This document shows, in pieces, positions 8,751-17,978 of a stretch of 64,000 bases of DNA (the stretch's first letter is position 1; every line of letters begins with the position of its first letter). Under the pieces are notes generated by a model, which saw only the letters and a program-made list of their open reading frames with translations, made no database searches and had not been told where the DNA came from. A program made the translations under genes and the position numbers. The stretch is from Sipunculus nudus (lineage: Eukaryota > Annelida > Sipuncula > Golfingiida > Sipunculidae), in assembly GCA_026874595.1 (NCBI GenBank), contig JAPPUL010000076.1, positions 986,164 through 1,050,163 on the forward strand, written 5' to 3'.

Positions 8751-10688
8751 ATGGTATCGAGTTTTCATGGGATAGAGCTTGGGAAGAAGGGGTTGTTGGC
8801 CCACCAAAGTGCACTAAGTACAACGGGACATAATCTAGCAAATGTAAGTAATCCAGAATATACAAGACAGAAGGTACAGCTTGGGACAGTAGATCCGATA
8901 CACCCACCGGGGATAAATTCAAGCACAACATCAGGTCAAATAGGAGGGGGTACAAATGTAGAAGATGTTAGCCGGGTACGAGATATATTTTTGGATGATC
9001 GGATATTTGCCGAACATGGATTACACGGGTATTGGAAGGAACGAGATTATTATTTTAAACATCTTGAAAATATATTAAACGAGCCAACTACACCGAGTTT
9101 GCAAAGCCGCTTTTCCAAGTTTATAAAGAGTTGGAATGACTTGGCAAACAATCCGAAAGAGGGTGGAGCAAGGGAAGTGGTACGGACAGAAGGAATAGGC
9201 TTAACGAGATACATACGAGGGACATTTACGAAGCTTTACGAATTACGAGAGAGTGCCGAGAAGTCGCTACAAAGTAAAGTGGCTGAAGTAAACGTACTGA
9301 GTGAAGAGATAGCAAGTTATAATATCGAGATAAGGAAGGTTGAGGCGGAAGGACATAATCCGAATGATTTATATGACAAACGAGATGGGTTAGTAGACAG
9401 GCTTTCGAAGATACTGCCGATACGGGTGGGTAGAGTTGACAAAGATGAGTATATACTATATTTAGGAAGCCAGAGGCTGGTACAGGGGGAAAGATATGAA
9501 AAGCTTATAACAGAGAGCGATAAAAGTAATGAAGGATTTAGTAAGATAAAGTGGGAGATAACGGGAGAGGATTTAGTACTTGACAGACGTGGTGAGATTG
9601 CAGGACTTTTGAGGGCACGAGATATAGATATAAAGGGGCAGATATTAAAGCTTGACAAGTTTGCGATAAATCTAATAGAAGTAGTAAATGACATACATAG
9701 GGAAGGGTATGGACTTAACTTCAAGACAGGGAATAATTTCTTTAAAGAGAAGGCTTTGGCATTAAATGTAAATAGTAATTATGATTTAAATGAGGATGAG
9801 CAACTAGACAGTAGCGCAATATATAAGGTAACAGGACAAGAGAGAGTTAGTAGAGAGAGTATAGTAGGGGTAGGAGGCGAGCTTAATTTAGGTTTTAATG
9901 CTAAAGGGGCTGAGATTATAGTAAGGTACAGCGAGAATGATAGAGTAGGGGAGGTACTTGATAGGATAAATAAATCTGAGGCGGAGCTTGTAGGATATAT
10001 AAATCATAAAGGGAAAGTAGTCCTAAAGTCAACCCGAGAAGATAATACGATAATGCATCTAGAAGACACAAATAATTTTCTAGTAGGGCTTACCGGGATA
10101 TTAAGGTCTAGAGGTCCTGAGGGAGCATTTGACAGGGGGAATGTGAATGAAGTAAACAAGCTAATAGGAATAAATAAAGGTTATGCAAAAAGCGCAAGTC
10201 AAAATCCTTCAGGCTGGATAGTATTAGATGATGCAATACTTGGGGAACGTGGGAACATAGCGGCAGCCCGAGGTATAGACACAGATGGGGATGGAGGGAA
10301 TGATAAGGTGAGTGGAGAGAGTGATGGGAGGAATGCGCTTCGGATAGTAGCGGCTTTAAGGAGCGAAGGACATGTAGTATCTGATGATATAGAAAAGCTT
10401 GATCATGAGCCTGTACATTTGGATAAAGATAATAAGGGTTTTAATTCCTATTTGGTGTCGCTAGTGAAGGAACTTGGCAAGGCGACAGAGGATGCAGGGC
10501 TTGCGCTTAAGAAGGAGGATGCGATATTGCAAAATCTGACAAATGCGCGTAAGGGGATATCAGGAGTGAATATAGATGAGGAGATGGCAGCGCTTGTAAT
10601 GTACCAACATGGTTATAATGCATCGGCAAGATTTGTAACACATGTAGATAGGATGTTGGATACAATAATAAACAGAATGGCAGTATAG
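8751..10688 (+). CDS. flgK: Flagellar hook-associated protein 1
   Basis: Forms the hook-side half of the hook-filament junction. The N-terminus has the axial-protein signature (GKKGLLAHQSALSTTGHNLA, then NVSNPEYTRQ). The C-terminus has the matching GVNIDEEMAALVMYQHGYNA heptad region. At 645 residues it is longer than enteric FlgK, from an expanded middle region. Near residues 505-520 it carries an aspartate-rich loop, DTDGDGGND, that looks like a calcium-binding insertion. flgL follows after 28 bases with a clear AGAGGAGG ribosome site, so the pair is cotranscribed. A long antisense frame inside is a coding shadow. Confidence 0.93.
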   Translation: MVSSFHGIELGKKGLLAHQSALSTTGHNLANVSNPEYTRQKVQLGTVDPIHPPGINSSTTSGQIGGGTNVEDVSRVRDIFLDDRIFAEHGLHGYWKERDYYFKHLENILNEPTTPSLQSRFSKFIKSWNDLANNPKEGGAREVVRTEGIGLTRYIRGTFTKLYELRESAEKSLQSKVAEVNVLSEEIASYNIEIRKVEAEGHNPNDLYDKRDGLVDRLSKILPIRVGRVDKDEYILYLGSQRLVQGERYEKLITESDKSNEGFSKIKWEITGEDLVLDRRGEIAGLLRARDIDIKGQILKLDKFAINLIEVVNDIHREGYGLNFKTGNNFFKEKALALNVNSNYDLNEDEQLDSSAIYKVTGQERVSRESIVGVGGELNLGFNAKGAEIIVRYSENDRVGEVLDRINKSEAELVGYINHKGKVVLKSTREDNTIMHLEDTNNFLVGLTGILRSRGPEGAFDRGNVNEVNKLIGINKGYAKSASQNPSGWIVLDDAILGERGNIAAARGIDTDGDGGNDKVSGESDGRNALRIVAALRSEGHVVSDDIEKLDHEPVHLDKDNKGFNSYLVSLVKELGKATEDAGLALKKEDAILQNLTNARKGISGVNIDEEMAALVMYQHGYNASARFVTHVDRMLDTIINRMAV

Positions 10689-10716
10689 AAAAAAGAATGA
10701 ACAAGAGGAGGTATTA

Positions 10717-11982
10717 ATGTTTAGAGTAACAAATAATTACATGGCAGAGAATCTGGTAAAGACGTTAAATAGTCAAAAGGAACAAATAGACAAAGTAGAC
10801 AGACAAATAAGCACACAAAATAGGATACAAAAGCCCCACGAGGATCCAGAAGGGACAGCCCTAGTAATACGCTATAGGAATCAGCTTGAAGAATATAATA
10901 GATATGAAAAGAATTTAGAAGACAGCCAGTCCCACTTAAATTTGTTAGATATTAAGCTTCAAGACGTTGTAAATCATCTTCAAAACATACGGGAAGAGGC
11001 GGTAAAAGGAGCAAATGGGGTATATACAAAAGGTGATAGAGAGAAGATGGCAATACAGGTTGAGCAATATTTAAAAGAGATAGTGCAAGTAGCAAACTCA
11101 GAATTTAAAGGGTCAAGTTTATTTGGAGGCTATAAAACAGATACAAAGCCCTACGAATTGGCTTATACAAAGGAGGGGGATAAGACACCTCTTTTGAGCA
11201 AGGTAGAATATAGTCGAGGCGACATGGGCAAACAATATAGAGAGATAGACCGAGGAGAGTATATCCCAGTAAACTTAAGTGGCGAGAGGGTATTCTGGGG
11301 TTCAGAGCAAAGGATAGTGTCGCAAACTAATGCAACAGGCTATATAGCGCTAAGTTCAAATGTAGAAAAGCCCTATCAGATGATAAAAATAGATGGGGTT
11401 TCAATAAGAATAGATGATGGAGATAACTTACAAACTATAGTAGATAAAATAAACGCCTCACCGGTGGCAGTGAAAGCGCAGATAGATAATACAACAGGTA
11501 ATGATTTTCTAGTACTACAAACAACAAAGGCACATAAGATGTGGTTATCTGACGAAGAGGGAGGAGTAGTTTTACAGGATTTAGGGATATTAAGTGAAGG
11601 TGGAGCGTATCCGCCGGGCAATTATGCACCGAGTGCAATAGTGTATGGTAAAAACTTATTTGAGGAGATAATAGAGTTACGAGATGCATTATTAAGCGAT
11701 GATACAAATGGGATAAATAGGAGTATAGGAGATCTTGACATAGCGCTTGACAATGTAAGGAGTAATTTAGGGGAAGTTGGGTCTTTGCAGCACCGGGTCA
11801 GCACCTCACAAGAGCGGCTGTCGAAGAATATAATATATGCAAATGAGGTATATTCGAAGGTGCAAGGAACCCCTATGCTTGAGGCAGTGGCTCTGATGAA
11901 GGAATTAGATTTTGCACACAGAGCAGCATTACAAGTAGGAGCAAAGCTTTTAAGGCCAACGTTGTTAGATTTCTTAAGGTAG
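10717..11982 (+). CDS. flgL: Flagellar hook-associated protein 3
   Basis: Filament-side junction protein. It has a flagellin-like N-terminus (FRVTNNYMAENLVKTLNSQK, then RIQKPHEDPEGTALVIRYR) and a helical C-terminus ending in ALMKELDFAHRAALQVGAKL. At 421 residues it is longer than the roughly 320 of enteric FlgL. The central region (about 150-300) contains a FIIND-like beta segment with ATGYIALSSNVEKPYQMI. The ribosome site is excellent. It is cotranscribed with flgK and followed by fliW and csrA. Confidence 0.92.
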   Translation: MFRVTNNYMAENLVKTLNSQKEQIDKVDRQISTQNRIQKPHEDPEGTALVIRYRNQLEEYNRYEKNLEDSQSHLNLLDIKLQDVVNHLQNIREEAVKGANGVYTKGDREKMAIQVEQYLKEIVQVANSEFKGSSLFGGYKTDTKPYELAYTKEGDKTPLLSKVEYSRGDMGKQYREIDRGEYIPVNLSGERVFWGSEQRIVSQTNATGYIALSSNVEKPYQMIKIDGVSIRIDDGDNLQTIVDKINASPVAVKAQIDNTTGNDFLVLQTTKAHKMWLSDEEGGVVLQDLGILSEGGAYPPGNYAPSAIVYGKNLFEEIIELRDALLSDDTNGINRSIGDLDIALDNVRSNLGEVGSLQHRVSTSQERLSKNIIYANEVYSKVQGTPMLEAVALMKELDFAHRAALQVGAKLLRPTLLDFLR

Positions 11983-12022
11983 ATAAAGAGTATTAAGGGA
12001 AGCTAAGATAGGCTTAGGTAAG

Positions 12023-12071
12023 AAAATAAATATATAAAATAAATAGATAAAATATATAAAATAAATATATG
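12023..12071. repeat. AT-rich tandem array, about 13-bp unit, 3-4 copies
   Basis: AAAATAAATATAT and close variants recur between flgL and fliW. This is another of the head-to-tail duplications of the core region. Confidence 0.7.
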
Positions 12072-12084
12072 AGGTAAAAAGACA

Positions 12085-12564
12085 GTGGTTGAGCAAGTAG
12101 AAATTGATTCAAAACCCTATGGAAAGGTAAAAGTATCGCAAAGCGAGTTAATAACATTCCCATCGGGGATACTTGGCTTTGAGAGTCTGACACAGTATTA
12201 CTTGTTAGATAAGGACGAAGGACCGTTTTATTGGTTACAGTCAGTAGAGGTAAAAGAAGTAGCCTTTATAGTTATAAATCCAATATATTTTAAATCAGAC
12301 TATAAATTAGATTTAGCCTTAAGCGATTTTCATAGTATAGGGCTTAAGACAAAAGAGGAGATAGAAGAAAATTTAATAAACTTTGCAATAGTTACAATCC
12401 CCCAAGATGATTCAATGAACGTTACTGTTAACTTACTTGGTCCTGTAATAATAAATAGGAAGACGAGGGTAGGGATGCAAGCCTTATCTTTAAATCCGGC
12501 ATATAGCGTAAAACACAAAATACTTGAAGAGCTTGGGAAGGAAAGTACAAGGGGAACGAAATAA
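12085..12564 (+). CDS. fliW: Flagellar assembly factor FliW
   Basis: Antagonist of the RNA-binding regulator CsrA. Free FliW binds either flagellin or CsrA and so ties flagellin translation to filament export (known from Bacillus and Campylobacter). The 159 residues show the family pattern: [40 protein letters not shown] and a late [14 protein letters not shown]. The start is GTG after GAGGT. csrA begins two bases after the fliW stop codon, so the regulatory pair is one translational unit. Confidence 0.93.
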   Translation: MVEQVEIDSKPYGKVKVSQSELITFPSGILGFESLTQYYLLDKDEGPFYWLQSVEVKEVAFIVINPIYFKSDYKLDLALSDFHSIGLKTKEEIEENLINFAIVTIPQDDSMNVTVNLLGPVIINRKTRVGMQALSLNPAYSVKHKILEELGKESTRGTK

Positions 12565-12565
12565 A

Positions 12566-12811
12566 ATGCTAGTATTAGCAAGAAAACCTAATCAAAGTAT
12601 AATGATAGGTGATGATATTGAGATACGAGTAGTAGACATAAGAGGTGATCAGGTGAAGATAGGAATAACGGCGCCTAAGGATATCAGTGTGCATAGAAAA
12701 GAGATTTATGAAGAGATACAATCAGCAAATATCGAGGCAAGCAAAACAGAGGGTGCAACAGATCTTGAGGGGCTTCGTAAGATAATAATCAAAAAAAAGA
12801 AAAAGAAGTAA
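12566..12811 (+). CDS. csrA: Carbon storage/translational regulator CsrA
   Basis: A dimeric RNA-binding protein that blocks ribosome sites containing GGA. The start used here is the conserved [17 protein letters not shown] at 12566; an in-frame ATG at 12524 lies inside fliW and is rejected. [25 protein letters not shown] is the diagnostic core. The protein has 81 residues, including a C-terminal extension that ends in a lysine tract. Its coupling to fliW, with flagellin 10 kb away, fits the FliW-CsrA-flagellin switch. The stop codon lies in a 13-bp tandem duplication (12801-12826). Confidence 0.95.
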   Translation: MLVLARKPNQSIMIGDDIEIRVVDIRGDQVKIGITAPKDISVHRKEIYEEIQSANIEASKTEGATDLEGLRKIIIKKKKKK

Positions 12812-12841
12812 TTAAAAGAAGTAATTAATCCTAAGAAAATC

Positions 12842-13957
12842 CTACCTTTCTAACTTTGCTCTTTTTCTTATAATAATTGTAACTATAATACTAATCTCAT
12901 AAAGAAGATAAACAGGAAGCGCAACTATAAGTTGCGAAACCCAGTCTGGAGGCGTTATGATAGCTCCTACAATAAGAATAATGACAAGAGCATAAGGTCT
13001 AAATCTGCTAAGCATATGTTCATTAACAATACCAAGTTTTGCCAGAATACTTATTAGTAAGGGCAGTTGAAATACAACTCCAACCATGAATATAAATACG
13101 ACTATCCAGTCAATATATTCACCTATGCTAAGGTATGATGCTATACCATACTCTGCTATAGGGTCTTTAAGACTTTTATTTAGCAAAATTAAATTGTTAT
13201 TTATATCTATGAAAAGCTTGTTATGTGCCTTTTGGGTCTCAACTATATTTATTAGTTGCGATGCCATATATTCTATGTCAGCCGCATTTTTGTTATCTTT
13301 AGCTTTCCTTTTTGTACTTTCTTTATCAATTAGCTTTTCTAATGAGTTTTTAGTTATACTTAATTTATCATTAAGTGATTTTAAGCTCTTTTTATTATCC
13401 TTATGAGAATTGTTTTTATCTATGCCTTTTGTTTTATTATCGGTTCCAAATGATAAGAGAAAGTTTATACTTATTGGTGCCAGGACGCGATATGATAGTA
13501 CAGCCCCAGAAAAGAATAGTACTATTACAATAGACATGCCAATTATATACCATCGCTTTTCATTTTTGTACAATGCAGGCATAACAAATTTACTTATATA
13601 ATAGATTATAAATGGAAAAGAAAGTATTAGTCCGCTATATAAAGCAAGTTTTATGTATGCCATGAATTTTTCGTATACTTTAAGATGGATTATTGTAACG
13701 TCAAGTCCGGCAAGTGGTTTTACTATTGCTGCGAATATGTAATCTTTAAATATATAAGCAATAACTGCACAGCTTATTAATGCTATTATAATCTTTATTA
13801 TAATCCAGCGAAGTTCTTCAAGATGGTGAAAGAAGTTTATTTCTTTGTTTTGTAGACCATTATCTGAGCCTTGTGCCTTGTCTCCTGCCTTGTCTCCTGC
13901 CTTGTCCCCCGTCTTGTCTCCCGCCTTGTCCCCGTTCGCTATGTCTTCTTTACTCAT
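12842..13957 (-). CDS. tatC: Sec-independent translocase subunit TatC with a large periplasmic insertion
   Basis: Core receptor of the twin-arginine translocase. The family N-terminus FFHHLEELRWIIIK starts at about residue 42, and the last transmembrane part reads GAIITPPDWVSQLIVALP. At 371 residues it is about 120 longer than usual. The excess comes from a hydrophilic N-terminal tail with GDK repeats (residues about 12-28, from a 12-bp DNA repeat at 13875-13934) and a charged insertion of about 95 residues (about 172-268) in the loop after the third membrane segment. Reading continues cleanly on both sides, so the insertion looks genuine. Two tatA-type genes lie upstream on the same strand. 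Confidence 0.9.
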   Translation of the reverse strand: MSKEDIANGDKAGDKTGDKAGDKAGDKAQGSDNGLQNKEINFFHHLEELRWIIIKIIIALISCAVIAYIFKDYIFAAIVKPLAGLDVTIIHLKVYEKFMAYIKLALYSGLILSFPFIIYYISKFVMPALYKNEKRWYIIGMSIVIVLFFSGAVLSYRVLAPISINFLLSFGTDNKTKGIDKNNSHKDNKKSLKSLNDKLSITKNSLEKLIDKESTKRKAKDNKNAADIEYMASQLINIVETQKAHNKLFIDINNNLILLNKSLKDPIAEYGIASYLSIGEYIDWIVVFIFMVGVVFQLPLLISILAKLGIVNEHMLSRFRPYALVIILIVGAIITPPDWVSQLIVALPVYLLYEISIIVTIIIRKRAKLER

Positions 13958-13997
13958 AGTTTGCTTTTTTTTTTAACTTAGGAAAAGTTTTCTATAG

Positions 13998-14040
13998 AAT
14001 AGTCTTTTTAAAATAGTCTTTTTAAAATAGTCTTTTTTTA
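13998..14040. repeat. 14-bp tandem repeat, nearly three copies
   Basis: AATAGTCTTTTTAA at 13998-14011 and 14012-14025, followed by a partial third copy. It lies between tatC and the short tatA gene. Confidence 0.9.
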
Positions 14041-14220
14041 GTCTTTGTCTAAACTCTTTTTTTCGTCTGCATCAAGGCTTTTTTTGTCATTTGCTGTTTC
14101 CTCTTTGAACGCTTTAATACCTTTCCCTATCGACTTTGCTATCTCAGGTAATTTCTTTGCTCCAAAGAGTGATAAAAGTATTACAGTAATTATTAATATT
14201 TCCCAAAAGCCTAAATTCAT
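14038..14220 (-). CDS. TatA/TatE-type pore subunit (short)
   Basis: 60 residues: an N-terminal hydrophobic helix (LGFWEILIITVILLSLFG), the hinge and amphipathic helix AKKLPEIAKSIGKGIKAFKE, and a short Lys/Asp-rich tail. This is the minimal TatA/E plan; the tail is far shorter than in TatB. It is the second of two TatA-like genes immediately upstream of tatC and probably cotranscribed with it. Which copy plays the TatB-like role cannot be told from the sequence. Confidence 0.85.
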   Translation of the reverse strand: MNLGFWEILIITVILLSLFGAKKLPEIAKSIGKGIKAFKEETANDKKSLDADEKKSLDKD

Positions 14221-14252
14221 ATACTTGTCCTCTGATTATTTATTAAATAAAA

Positions 14253-14606
14253 TTATGTTTTTTTTTGCTCTTCGTTGGACTCATTAAGAGTAGCCTCAGA
14301 TTTGCTTTTGTCATTTATAGGACTAGTATCATTTTCTTTTGTGATATTTTCTTTTGTGATATTCAATTCGTCCTTCTTATTCAGATCATCCTGATTCTGC
14401 TCATCAACATAAGATGTATAAGGCTTTTCTGTTTCTTTATAAAGGTCCTCTTTAAGCGGTTCAGTTAATTCTTTGGTGGCTTTTTTAAATTCTTTAAGCC
14501 CCTTACCAAGCGATTGCCCTATTTCAGGCAATTTCTTTGCCCCAAACAATACAAGTAATACAATTACTATTAATGCAATTTCCCATGGCCCAATTCCCCC
14601 TATCAT
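14253..14606 (-). CDS. tatA: TatA-type pore subunit with acidic tail
   Basis: 117 residues. The membrane helix (GPWEIALIVIVLLVLFG) and amphipathic helix (AKKLPEIGQSLGKGLKEFKK) are canonical. A glycine after the first hydrophobic run and the FGAKKLP hinge are conserved. The tail (about 50-117) is acidic and low complexity, with a duplicated NITKEN that reflects an exact 15-bp DNA duplication (14331-14345 and 14346-14360). It is first in the tatA-tatA-tatC set and diverges from ubiA. Confidence 0.9.
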   Translation of the reverse strand: MIGGIGPWEIALIVIVLLVLFGAKKLPEIGQSLGKGLKEFKKATKELTEPLKEDLYKETEKPYTSYVDEQNQDDLNKKDELNITKENITKENDTSPINDKSKSEATLNESNEEQKKT

Positions 14607-14740
14607 AAATATCCTCCGTGTACCTTACTTTTTTTATAAATGTCTGCCTAAAAATACTCTTTTTACATCCTTTTGTCAATATCCTTATATCCGAATTATT
14701 TTATGCATACTATTTAAGAGTTTTGCTATATCTTATTAAT

Positions 14741-15679
14741 ATGCTTTATAATGAATGGATTTCTAAAGTAGCACTCATATTGCGTATGATTAAATTTAGT
14801 CATACAATATTTGCCTTACCTTTTGCTATAATATCATTCATTATTAATTTAGATAATAGCTTTGTTTCTAATTCTTCTGTTTCTAATTCTTCTGTTTCTA
14901 ATTCTTTTGTTTCTAATAGCTCTCCTTTTCTTCCACCTTTATATAAAATAATACTTATAATACTAGCCCTAGTCTTTGCTCGAAGCTTTTCTATGGCTTT
15001 TAACCGACTTGTAGATCTTAAATATGATAAAAATAATCCAAGAACTAATAAAAGAGAACTTGTTTTAGGTAAGATATCTAAAAGGGGCGTTATAGTCTAC
15101 ATAATTATAAACTGTTTGGCGTTTTTGGTGTGCACTTATTTTATTAATGATTTAAGCTTTTATGCATCGTTTCCTTTAATCATATTGCTTTTAGGCTATT
15201 CTTATATGAAACGTTATACGGCATTGGTACATTTTTATCTTGGTTTTGTAATAGGTCTTGTGCCGATTGCAGTTGAGATAGCTTTGTATTCAACTGTATC
15301 TTTATCTAGTATATTATTGTTTATATCTCTTGGCTCATGGATAGCAGGATTTGACATATTATACTCGTTATTAGACCTTGAGTTTGACCGAAAAGCAGGA
15401 CTTTATTCCTTACCGGCAATCTTTGGAAAGGGCAAGGCACTTTTAATATCTCGTATAGCTTATATTGTAATGATCTTATCGCTTTTTGGCTTTGGCTTTG
15501 TAAATGCTGATAAGCTTTTCTATACTTATTATTATGGAGTATTTTTTATTCTCTTATTACTAATATTTCAGCAGTGGCAAGTTAAAGTTAAGGGCAATAT
15601 GGTATTTAGCAAAAGGTTTTTCATGTTTAATGCGCTTATATCTATTATCTATCTTACAATTTTCATTATATCTTATTAG
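14741..15679 (+). CDS. UbiA-family polyprenyltransferase (quinone biosynthesis)
   Basis: Integral membrane prenyltransferase that attaches a polyprenyl chain to an aromatic acid in quinone synthesis. The two Asp-rich motifs are present: NRLVDLKYD (N88, D92, D96) with NPRTNKRELVLGKI after it, and a second one in DLEFDRKAGLYSLPA. I chose ATG 14741, which leads straight into WISKVALILRMIKFSHTIFALPFA; the upstream ATG would add an unconserved hydrophobic leader. The 312 residues include a Ser/Asn/Val repeat insert (about 39-60) after the first membrane helix, encoded by a 15-bp repeat. MqnP (futalosine menaquinone route) and UbiA/MenA-like roles are all possible. Confidence 0.85.
   Translation: MLYNEWISKVALILRMIKFSHTIFALPFAIISFIINLDNSFVSNSSVSNSSVSNSFVSNSSPFLPPLYKIILIILALVFARSFSMAFNRLVDLKYDKNNPRTNKRELVLGKISKRGVIVYIIINCLAFLVCTYFINDLSFYASFPLIILLLGYSYMKRYTALVHFYLGFVIGLVPIAVEIALYSTVSLSSILLFISLGSWIAGFDILYSLLDLEFDRKAGLYSLPAIFGKGKALLISRIAYIVMILSLFGFGFVNADKLFYTYYYGVFFILLLLIFQQWQVKVKGNMVFSKRFFMFNALISIIYLTIFIISY
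14864..14923. repeat. 15-bp x4 in-frame tandem repeat inside the ubiA-family gene
   Basis: GTTTCTAATTCTTCT and variants at 14864-14878, 14879-14893, 14894-14908 and 14909-14923. It encodes a repeated SNSSV-type pentapeptide in an extramembrane loop. The multiple of three keeps the frame. Confidence 0.92.
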
Positions 15680-15716
15680 CATATTTTGTTAGCATATCCT
15701 ATGAGCTATCTTTTAA

Positions 15717-16646
15717 TCATTGTTCTTTTATAGGAGTGTTTTTGTAGATGAGTTGACCTTTCATTTTAAATTTTGGATTACCCCACTTGCTTTGCATCTC
15801 TTTGTATGGCCTTAATGAGGCATCTAGAGAGAAATTGGTTTTGACATGATTTTTGGTTTCAAGGCCGATGTTATTATCTGTAATGGAATTGCCTTTACCG
15901 TATAAAGTTATTTTTATATTGATTAGAGAATTTTTGAATAGGAGTTTAGAATTTATTGTTCCATTGAAATTGCTTGAGAAGAATAGGTTATTATCACTTA
16001 TCCCTTTTAAAGAGCGTTTGTAGTTAATGTCAAATAGAGCGTGTATGATATAGTTTTTATGTTTTATTACTATACTATCTTTTAGATTTTCTTCCCATGG
16101 TTTTCTAAGGCGTATTTTATCAGGCAATACATTATAGTATGTTAATATATCTTGAAGTTGTAAGTTTTTATTAGAGTTCTTATAAGTTATTTTATTTTTG
16201 GGAGTAAGTTCAAATTGAAAAGCATTTTTGTTAAAAGGTAATATAAATGGAAGTTTAATTGAGGTTATTTTATTGTTGACGTTTAGATTGGTGATTGAGA
16301 TATTATTGGTTTTATAAAGTAATAAAGCATTACCATTTTTATATACCTTAGTGATGTGTTTGGTATTTTGCTTTTCAAGGGAGATATTTAAAGTATTTAT
16401 ATCGTTATGGCCAAAGAAAGAGTTTATAAGCGAGTTAAGGTAATGGGAATCTTCAGATAAGCTAATAGAGTTAACTTTCAAAGCTATAATAGCGGATGAA
16501 TTTACTTTAGTCCTTTCTCTAAAATTCAACTTAATATCAAGGTTCTTATTTGTATTAGAATTGCTACAAGAGAGGCTTGAGCACGATGTAGTAGTCAAAG
16601 AGAATAATAAAATAAAACAAGAGATAAAAAAATAAAAATAAGACAT
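15717..16646 (-). CDS. Putative lipoprotein, function unknown
   Basis: 309 residues with a signal peptide of about 20 residues and a lipobox-like TTTSCSS (Cys22), so it is probably a membrane-anchored lipoprotein. The rest is rich in Asn, Lys and beta-type alternation (ISLEKQNTKHITKVY), as in envelope lipoproteins that bind lipids or polysaccharide. A ribosome site AGGAGA lies about 17 bases before the ATG, further than usual. The gene converges on ubiA. I do not recognise a named family. Confidence 0.5.
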   Translation of the reverse strand: MSYFYFFISCFILLFSLTTTSCSSLSCSNSNTNKNLDIKLNFRERTKVNSSAIIALKVNSISLSEDSHYLNSLINSFFGHNDINTLNISLEKQNTKHITKVYKNGNALLLYKTNNISITNLNVNNKITSIKLPFILPFNKNAFQFELTPKNKITYKNSNKNLQLQDILTYYNVLPDKIRLRKPWEENLKDSIVIKHKNYIIHALFDINYKRSLKGISDNNLFFSSNFNGTINSKLLFKNSLINIKITLYGKGNSITDNNIGLETKNHVKTNFSLDASLRPYKEMQSKWGNPKFKMKGQLIYKNTPIKEQ

Positions 16647-16853
16647 TAGTTTGATAATGCAGTTCTCCTAAATCTAATTTAGCAAGAAGTTACTATAAAG
16701 TAATAATAAGAAAGTTTATAATAGTGTAATTATCTTTTGATAAGATGTTCAAACTTTAAGGGATACGGGGCTATTTTTTATTATATTTGTTTTTTTTAAA
16801 AAATATGATGATAAAGTTTTAAAGGGGATAAATAAAAGGTGAAAGAGAAATAA

Positions 16854-17918
16854 ATGCTTGAAGGGACCCTTCTATTTTTGGTAGCAACAGGCCTAACATT
16901 GGTATCAGCAAAGAAGCTTGCGTATTATGGAGACGAGATAGCATCAACAACGAGTCTTGGAGCAGGGCTTGTGGGTTTGCTATTATTATCCTTTGCAACA
17001 TCGCTACCGGAGTTTGCCTCATCGGTGTGGGCATCGTTTTTAGGTAATGTAGATCTAGCCTTTGGGAATGTATTTGGAAGTAATATGACAAATATATTTA
17101 TATTGGTGATAATGGATATGTATTTGGTGGGGAGGTCGGTATTATATTATGTAAAAGGAAAGAATATGCTTGCGGGTGGTGTGGTTATAGCTCTTACGAT
17201 AATTGTGTTATTTTTCATGGAGCTATCAGGTTTTAAACTCTTTATAGGAGTAGACTTATGGTATTTATCTTTGGTGCTATTTATAATATATGTATATAGT
17301 ATGATATTGCTTTATAGACATGATAAAGGATTGCTAATAGAGGAAGGAGGAGAGGGAGCAGAAGAGGGAGCAGATACAAAAGGTAAAGTAGCAGGAAAAC
17401 TTAGTAAGGGCAATGCAATAAGAGGTTTTGTACTTAGTACAGTATTTGTATTCGTATCATCGATACTGCTATCCTATAGTTGTAATATAATAAGTAATAT
17501 AGAAGTAGGGGGCAAAGCGTTAGGCGGGACATTCGTAGGGACGCTATTAATGGCTTTGGCAACGAGCCTGCCGGAGATAGTAGTATCGCTTGCGGCAATA
17601 AAGCTTAAGAGTTTTGATATGGCGCTTGGCAATATATTTGGTAGTAATATATTTAACTTAGCAATACTTAGCTTTACGGATATCGCCTATAGATTAGGGA
17701 CATATTGGCGAGATGGAGAGCTAGTGGGAGATAATGCATTTGCGCTTGCAAGTAAAGGACATATTATAAGTGGTTATATAGGGATATTGTTTGTGAGCAT
17801 AGTTTTAGTAAGCTTGCTGTCAGGGCGTTCAGGTAAGAGGTTTCGCCTTGGGTTTGATACAATGCTAATAGGGCTACTATATATATTGGGGCTTTATTTA
17901 ATATTCTTGTTAAGGTAA
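16854..17918 (+). CDS. CaCA-family Na+/Ca2+ (or H+) antiporter
   Basis: Integral membrane exchanger of 354 residues. It holds the two inverted alpha repeats that carry the ion-binding acids: SFATSLPEFASS with FGNVFGSNMTN (about 45-82), and ALATSLPEIVVS with LGNIFGSNIFN (about 230-268). A charged cytoplasmic loop (about 160-185, EEGGEGAEEGAD) separates the halves. It would export Ca2+ using the sodium or proton gradient. It stands alone, about 60 bases upstream of purD and separated from it by a 16-bp duplication. Confidence 0.9.
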   Translation: MLEGTLLFLVATGLTLVSAKKLAYYGDEIASTTSLGAGLVGLLLLSFATSLPEFASSVWASFLGNVDLAFGNVFGSNMTNIFILVIMDMYLVGRSVLYYVKGKNMLAGGVVIALTIIVLFFMELSGFKLFIGVDLWYLSLVLFIIYVYSMILLYRHDKGLLIEEGGEGAEEGADTKGKVAGKLSKGNAIRGFVLSTVFVFVSSILLSYSCNIISNIEVGGKALGGTFVGTLLMALATSLPEIVVSLAAIKLKSFDMALGNIFGSNIFNLAILSFTDIAYRLGTYWRDGELVGDNAFALASKGHIISGYIGILFVSIVLVSLLSGRSGKRFRLGFDTMLIGLLYILGLYLIFLLR

Positions 17919-17934
17919 AAGATTAGCTATAGTG

Positions 17935-17966
17935 AATAAATGGTTTATTAAATAAATGGTTTATTA
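17935..17966. repeat. 16-bp perfect tandem duplication
   Basis: AATAAATGGTTTATTA at 17935-17950 and again at 17951-17966, immediately before the purD ribosome site. Confidence 0.95.
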
Positions 17967-17978
17967 ATGGAGGATTAG

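Noticed and set aside
9317-9724. Long minus-strand ORF inside flgK (135 residues) and similar antisense ORFs in flgL, tatC and the defence operon
   Set aside because: They lack ribosome sites, have Ser/Leu/Pro-rich random composition and mirror well-conserved genes on the other strand.
14618-14740. Longer start for the ubiA-family gene
   Set aside because: The extra 41 residues are unconserved-looking hydrophobic sequence that reads back through the tatA upstream region.
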